Of a stretch of 64,000 bases of DNA, positions 58,777-64,000 are shown piece after piece. The notes under the pieces were generated by a model. That model was not told the DNA's origin and made no database searches. It saw only the letters and a program-made list of their open reading frames with translations. The DNA comes from Aralia elata (Eukaryota > Streptophyta > Magnoliopsida > Apiales > Araliaceae). Position 1 is the stretch's first letter. Every line of letters starts with the position of its first letter. Position numbers and translations under genes: made by a program. The stretch is from assembly GCA_034770075.1 (NCBI GenBank), contig CM068388.1, positions 66,884,889-66,948,888 of the forward strand. Direction: 5' to 3'.

Positions 58777-59523
58777 ATGATCTAATGCTCTAACTCTCTC
58801 TCTAGAAATAGAGACAGAATTTTGGTATATGACTTATTCAAGATGTTAGAAAGGTACTCCCTCCATTATTTTTAATTGACGCTTAAAAATAATAATTAAG
58901 AATGTAATTAGTGTTTTGTTTGATTGATTAAAATGGAATATAAATTTTAATATTATTATTCCAAACTTTAATGGAAAAAATAGAAAAGAAATTAAAATAT
59001 TGGTATTTAATGTAAAGATAATACGGGAAACAAACTCATTAATGCTTTTTTTAAAATTTATAAATGACATATGAAAAGAAACCAATTTTATCCTCTAATG
59101 GATGAATAAAAAGGAATAGAAAAAGTTGCTCTTATACTGTGGTTTTGATGGTCCCATATTAATTCTTCTTTCTTGGATGTTTTCTAAGGAGATTCTGCTA
59201 TTTTGTTGAGAAGAGACAAAGGGATAGACGAGTGTCACATGGACAATTTGTTTCAGGGATACAAGTATCATAAGACCGTAATGTCATCTCATGAGTTTGA
59301 CTAAATTTAATTTTGTAGATAATTATTAGCATAGCAGTATTTATTGCATTTATTCCAGCTATATCTTTTACTTTTAGTAACAGTTATTGCTGTGGCAGAA
59401 TAAAAATATTCTGACATTATCAATAGTTAAAATTAATTAAATAAAGTTCAAATATTGTGAGTTATTATGGTGGTAAGACTTAATCACCAAAAAATCAATG
59501 AATTTTGATTAAAGAAAAAAAAA
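58777..59523 (-). other. Conserved upstream region of F-box copy 2
   Basis: It matches 9,011-9,783 and partly 63,430-63,870. No gene. Shared landmarks are GACGAGTGTCACATGGACAA and GTGGCAGAATAAAAATATTC. The minus-strand frame at 58,846-59,085 has no domain. Confidence 0.6.
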
Positions 59524-59854
59524 CCTTCAAACTTTATTTGTTGTCGATTAAACCAATGATGTCTCAAAAAGAGTAACATACATAACCAAAATTAACCCTT
59601 TAACCTGAGTTAGCTAACCTCAAGGTGAAATTTACATATGACAATTGTATTTTTTTACTTTCAAACATCAAGTTTTAAATATGTTTAAGGTTATTTAATC
59701 TGATGTGAGAAAATTAAAAAAAATACAATTGCCACGTGTAAATTACACATTATTATTAGTTAACTCAGGTTAGAGAGTTGATTAAATTTTAGAGATTTAT
59801 TTTACTCTTTTGAGACATCATTGGTTTAATTGAAAAATAAATAAAGTTTGAAGG
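59524..59854. mobile_element. Long-TIR MITE, copy 4 (best-preserved ends)
   Basis: CCTTCAAACTTTATTTGTTG at the left is mirrored by AAATAAATAAAGTTTGAAGG at the right. The inverted repeats extend about 100 bp inward. 331 bp, non-coding. Confidence 0.85.
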
Positions 59855-60010
59855 TTCTTTTTTTTAGGTAATAAGAACCAAAGTTCGTTGATTTTTTCAA
59901 TTCTCGTGGTAATGGAAATGTATCTCTTTATCAAAAAATTAAAAAATTGAATTGTTTTTCTTATCTAAACCTTAAAATAAAGAGTAATTATATGTGCTCA
60001 TAATGTGCAT
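59855..60010. repeat. Repeat R
   Basis: AATAAGAACCAAAGTTCGTT then TCTCGTGGTAATGGAAATGT and TTATCTAAACCTTAAAATAA match the other R copies up to the TRIM LTR at 60,011. Confidence 0.8.
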
Positions 60011-60594
60011 TGTTAGATTTATAAATGGGCCCAAATCTAACATATAAAGACATTAGACTCTCTAATTTAAAATCAATTGACAATAAAAAGAGTTGGCAGT
60101 CATTATATAGTAGACGTATTTTCTCAAGGTAGACATTTTCTTAAGGTATTCAATGTAAGGCAATATATCATACACCCTCTCACGTGTAACAAGGTGTATT
60201 CAGGGTTGCACGTGAACCTGATAAATATGAGACTCACACAAGAAAAGCAAACCAAAAAGAAGCTAGCTACAAGAAAAGCCCAGAAAAAATCTACTAAACC
60301 ACACGGGCAACTATTGACTCAATTTATAAGTGGTAGTAGTTAAGAAATGGGTAAATTGAAATGGACCGTAAGTGAGTAAAAAAGTAAAAATGAATGCTAG
60401 GAAGAGTATTTAATTAGGCCCAAGGATGTCCGCTTTGATACCATGTTAGATTTATAAATGGGCTCAAATCTAGCATATAAAAATATCAAACTCTTTAACT
60501 CAAAATCAATTAACAATGAGAAGAGTTGGTCCGAGTTATTATATACTACATTTATTTTTTCAAGTTATTCATTGCGGGAAAATATATTATACTA
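60011..60594 (-). mobile_element. Complete TRIM retroelement (584 bp)
   Basis: Left LTR 60,011-60,174 (TGTTAGATTTATAAATGGGC to ATATCATACA) and right LTR 60,444-60,594 (TGTTAGATTTATAAATGGGC to ATTATACTA) flank about 270 bp. On the minus strand, the right LTR end TCTAACA is followed by TGGTATCAAAGCG, an initiator-methionine-like primer site, and GTGAGAGGG precedes the left LTR as polypurine tract. It has no coding capacity, as expected of terminal-repeat retrotransposons in miniature. The frame at 60,077-60,343 spans LTR and internal region and is rejected as a gene. Confidence 0.85.
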
Positions 60595-60960
60595 TAACAT
60601 GCACAAATATTTGTGCACAAAATGTGCATAAACAGAGCACAAACATTATCACCACATGTACTGAATAATTAAAAATGATGTAAAAGATCAATAAGTCTTA
60701 TCAAAATTTAGATAGTAAGAGATCTTATATATTAATTGTACTCTCTGTTTGTGCATAATTTGTGCACGTACAACTACTCTTAAATGAGATAACTTATTTT
60801 ATTTTATTTGACGGTTTCATTTTTCAAATTTTATATTAAAGAATAACAATCTCCTGATCAATCTATTGATGATATAATAAAATAGCCTCTTTGTCCCATC
60901 AAAAAAGTGTTATATGTTAATTTTTATTGTTTCTCAAAGGGTAAATGACGCTTAAAATCA
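60595..60960. repeat. Spacer, second copy
   Basis: It matches 57,362-57,714, ending TTTCTCAAAGGGTAAATGACG. No F-box sequence follows this copy. Confidence 0.85.
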
Positions 60961-61239
60961 ATGAACTTATATGTATTTTCTATTTTAAATAACTAAGTAT
61001 AAATTTTTTCAGTTAAATATCAAAGAGAGAAATGATAAATTGCACGTTCAATAAATTAAAGAACATGAATTGAAAATCCAAGATGGAAGAGGGGGTGTTA
61101 GACCTAACGATTGTTCAAGTCAAGAAAAAGAGAAAGCCAGGGAATAACAACAACTTGACAAATTGAGATTATTTCGTTTCCTAAAGCACACCAGTGTACT
61201 TCTTAATTGTCTGAATCTACTTTATCCAACTATTCTATT
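60961..61239. other. AT-rich DNA, nothing recognised
   Basis: I see no gene or repeat boundary beyond the end of the duplicated spacer at about 60,960. Confidence 0.4.
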
Positions 61240-61930
61240 ATCAAAGATGTCAATGAAAAAGGGGCACGGTCTCTGTCGTTGACTTGGCCTTCGGCCTTGA
61301 GAACACAATTATTTCAGACTTTATCTTTTTCGAGCCTTACCAGGCGCGTATTGCTTTCTGGCAACTTCACCAAGGCAAGGCAGGTCAGGATCTACAACGT
61401 CGAAAGACTATTCCTTATACATCGCCGCAACTCACACGCCTCAGTCGAGTGTCTAAAGATCCTCTCCCCTAGCTTAGGAGGATCGAGCTACTTCCACCAT
61501 TTCCACGTGTGATTTCTATGTTATGTATGGTCGTGCCTAAAGACATATCGTTATCTTATTAGGGAGAGAGACCTGCTTATCTTTAGTGATCCCCTTTAGC
61601 AAGTCACCAAGTGTCTCTTGGTAGCGCCCTCTTTTTGTCATCCTTATAACTTTCCAGATTTTGTATTGAACGCATGACGTAGCTAGGAGCTACTCGTTAA
61701 CTGTTCCTCCAGTCTAGCAGAGGGGCCTTTCATTCGAGTGAGGTCTTAAACAAGTGAGTTAGCTCGAAGCATGATTCCGAACTATTATGATTCGTGGAGG
61801 TGCTACTGTGGCCGGACCAATAAGAACCTATTATGTGCCAAAAATGACTTCTATATATTGAACGAAATATGCTGCTACTAGAAGAGCGATGCCCTGGGAC
61901 CAGGCCCGAAGCTATTGCATTGATAGGCAG
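61240..61930. other. Organelle-like DNA segment, probably mitochondrial
   Basis: The base composition rises abruptly and the text loses nuclear-repeat character (GGCACGGTCTCTGTCGTTGA, TGGTAGCGCCCTCTTTTTGT, GCGATGCCCTGGGACCAGGC). It resembles plant mitochondrial intergenic DNA. The open frames at 61,207-61,512 and 61,284-61,472 show no known organelle protein. Origin is inferred from style only. Confidence 0.4.
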
Positions 61931-61933
61931 GGC

Positions 61934-62209
61934 TTATCGGTACAATAAAGCAGTCCAATCTCTCTTCTGATTCAAATCACTGCCGATCAAATACCACCAA
62001 ATAGTGTCCCTAAAAGTCATCGATCTGGAGATTGGGGACAAACTCTGTGCAGAGGACTCGAAAAGAGGGTATTGTGAGTCGACCCAACTCGGTGGAATGA
62101 TTTCCAATCGGAACAATTTGAGGTCCGGGTTATCGTCATTGAGTTTGTTTAGAATGATGGCGAGTAAATCGTTGTTTAGGAGAGAGATAAAATCAGAAAA
62201 GGACTTCAC
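61934..62209 (-). CDS. Short F-box-like N-terminal frame, uncertain
   Basis: 91 codons, starting MKSFSDFISLLNNDLLAIIL then NKLNDDNPDLKLFRLE. The first 35 residues have the LLxxIL-KL-DD-LFRL rhythm of an F-box, but the core Cys-Lys-x-Trp is not evident (EIIPPSWVDSQY). Upstream on the same strand is a CT-rich stretch (62,225-62,300) like a plant 5' leader. The frame ends at the border with the organelle-like segment, so it may be a gene truncated by that insertion. It could equally be chance. Confidence 0.3.
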   Translation of the reverse strand: MKSFSDFISLLNNDLLAIILNKLNDDNPDLKLFRLEIIPPSWVDSQYPLFESSAQSLSPISRSMTFRDTIWWYLIGSDLNQKRDWTALLYR

Positions 62210-62683
62210 CAGAAATCTTTATAGTTAGGTGGGGACGAAGAGGAGGAGAAGAAGGCGGCAGGCAGCGGGCAGCGAAGGAGAGAGAAAGAGAGGAACTAAA
62301 TCGAGATTTTTTAATACATAAAACTCGATTGACGTCAACCAATTGTTGATTGCTATCTCGACTCTTTTTCGTGGATGTCACCTCCCGGCAAGGCTATTCC
62401 AATCGTCGATATAACTTAGCATCCCAAAGCCCAGATTCCAAACATATCATTGTAGGTAAGAAATTTAGATCTTTTTTTTTTCCTATATATATGATTTGTT
62501 CATCTTTTATTTATGCCAGATTCAAACTGAATTATTTTTTTCTGGATACACACGATTTTGGGGAAGGGAGAAGACGGATAGGAGTTAGATTGGTATGTTT
62601 ATATGTGTAATTACAGAACACGAATTTTAGGACTTTATTTTGTCATGTCATATTTTCCATGCCACAGAATATATTTTGAACAA
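62210..62683. other. Possible first-exon or promoter region, nothing firm
   Basis: A plus-strand frame from about 62,350 (VTSRQGYSNRRYNLASQSPD, then SKHIIVG) meets AGGTAAGAAA at about 62,455, a good splice-donor match. The basic, serine-rich text could be a mitochondrial targeting peptide, but no further exon is found before the window ends. Speculative. Confidence 0.2.
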
Positions 62684-63049
62684 GAGTAAGTCTACGGGAC
62701 CAGAAAATTGGGACCAAAAAATTAGACATTTTCTATTTTCTTTACTTTTTTTTTGGGTATTGATTCCAAATATATTTATACCATGAATTTTTTTTTAAAA
62801 AATAGGAAAAATCCTAAAAAATTAGGTGTAATTTGGATATATATAAAAAAAATGGTTATATGGGCCTATACAACCATTTTTTATATATATATATATTCAA
62901 ACTACACCTAATTTTTTAGGATTTTTTCTACTTTTTTTAAAAATCCATAGTATAAATATGTTTGGAATCAATACCCAAAAAAAAAAAGCAAGAGAAATAG
63001 GAAATGTACAATTTCCGATCCCAATTTTCCGGTCCCCGTAGGCTTTATC
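62684..63049. mobile_element. Foldback Mutator-type MITE (366 bp)
   Basis: Practically the whole element is one inverted repeat: GAGTAAGTCTACGGGACC at the left mirrors GGTCCCCGTAGGCTTTATC at the right, and pairing continues to the centre near TATGGGCCTATA. It is flanked by the exact 9-bp duplication TTTGAACAA at 62,675-62,683 and 63,050-63,058. Nine-base duplications with long inverted ends are the mark of Mutator-like elements. Non-coding. Confidence 0.9.
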
Positions 63050-63058
63050 TTTGAACAA

Positions 63059-63415
63059 TCAAATACTAGTCAACTCACAGAAGTTAATTTTTATTGGGAA
63101 AATAAATTCTCTCTCTTAATATTAAAATTTAGTGTGAAAATATTTAGTTATTTAAAATAAAAAATAAGTGTAAATTCGTTAGTTTTTATTGTTATTTCTC
63201 ACCCTTACGTAAAAAGAGTTATTTTGACTATGCTAGTAAATATTCTAAAATTTGTCATAATATTTCATTATTATCTCACCACAACTAAGTTAATAACTTA
63301 CTATTTTTAATGATAAATTGAAAAATAATACAACCTTATGACTTTAGATTTTGTTGTCTATAACCTAGATATATTAGGTGATGACATTAAAATATTGTCA
63401 CAAGAAAGTCATCAC
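63059..63415. other. AT-rich DNA, nothing recognised
   Basis: No gene or repeat is recognised. AATTAAATATTTTCACACT-like AT text resembles the spacer at 60,960-61,030 (TTAGTTATTTAAAATAAAAA), suggesting an older copy in reverse. Confidence 0.35.
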
Positions 63416-64000
63416 GCAAATCCTCTTGGTCATGTCTATCTAACTTTCTCTCTCTAAAAATAGGTAGAAAGAATTTCGGTATGCCTTGTCTAAGGTGTTA
63501 GAATTGTAGCCAGTACTTAGTGTGATTTTGATAGTCCCATATTGCATTTGCTCATTTAAAAAAATAAAAAAATTCATGCATTCTAAAAAGATTATATTGT
63601 TTTGTTAGAATAGAAAGGGCATAGGCGAGTGTCACATGGACAATTTATTTTTTTATTTTTGAGGAAAATATCATACGAACGTAATATTATTTTATTAGCT
63701 TGACTAAAGTTAATGTTTTTGATAATGCCATAACAATCTTTATGTAGCTAGGACTTTTGATAATACTTATTGTTGTGGCAGAATAAAATATTCTAATATT
63801 ATCAACAGCCAAAATTAATTAGATAAAATTTAAATATAGTAAGTTATTATGGAGGTAATTAATGAAAAAAAATACTCGCTTTATTGGCAAGTTAAAAAGT
63901 GAAAATTATTTCTCTTATCGTAAACCTATATTTCATTTTAGTTGCAGATTTCACTCAAATTTGTATATTATAAAGTGAATAATTTTATGTGCACAAGCAG
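63416..64000 (-). repeat. F-box upstream region, third copy
   Basis: From CGCAAATCCTCTTGGTCAT, equivalent to the F-box start-codon region, to the window end, this matches 9,000-9,720 and 58,770-59,470, including GGCGAGTGTCACATGGACAA and GTTGTGGCAGAATAAAATAT. It then joins repeat R (GGCAAGTTAAAAAGTGAAAA) without the MITE. The F-box body is absent. Confidence 0.75.

Noticed and set aside
60077..60343. 88-codon frame as a small gene
   Set aside because: It spans the TRIM LTR, polypurine tract and internal region.

Overview
This window is repeat-dense, AT-rich nuclear DNA from a flowering plant, most likely a eudicot. The evidence is plant Ty1/copia and Ty3/gypsy retrotransposons with tRNA-type primer sites, a plant mobile domain reading frame, plant F-box gene remnants, MITEs and organelle-like insertions. 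I see no intact host gene and no intact autonomous transposon. It is a graveyard of nested elements inserted into a small local array of F-box gene remnants.

Layout. 1-1,102 is the end of a long LTR (family E). 1,103-5,912 is AT-rich and probably Ty3/gypsy-LTR-derived. 5,913-12,319 holds the first F-box remnant, with MITEs, TRIM pieces, a solo LTR with a perfect 5-bp target duplication, and an organelle-like insert inside a MITE. 12,320-12,834 is a gypsy LTR start cut by element A. Element A (12,835-26,770, minus strand) is a Tat/Ogre-type gypsy element without a visible pol. It has two successive gag regions, an antisense plant-mobile-domain gene and a minisatellite-rich 3' UTR. Copia element B (minus, from 26,771) sits in A's 5' LTR and is cut at 31,057 by element E. 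E (31,058-39,480, plus) has a 2.9-kb LTR, a primer site and an unusual protein in place of pol, and is full of a recurring CGTAGAG/CTCTACG stem-loop. Copia element C (39,481-47,735, plus) sits in E. It abuts a decayed gypsy integrase segment (47,736-49,181), which is followed by copia element D (49,182-56,838, minus), the most readable of the three.

From 56,839 to 64,000 the F-box/MITE/TRIM array resumes. It has a second F-box remnant split by a 761-bp hAT element with an exact 8-bp target duplication, a complete TRIM, an organelle-like segment, a foldback Mutator-type MITE with a 9-bp target duplication, and a third F-box upstream copy at the edge.

The most distinctive signals are the stem-loop family in E (several stems keep pairing although the bases differ), the shared integrase deletion in B and C (implying movement after loss of function), and the A element carrying two gags plus a spliced antisense PMD gene. 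All similarities were judged by eye. No alignment, database search or folding was run.
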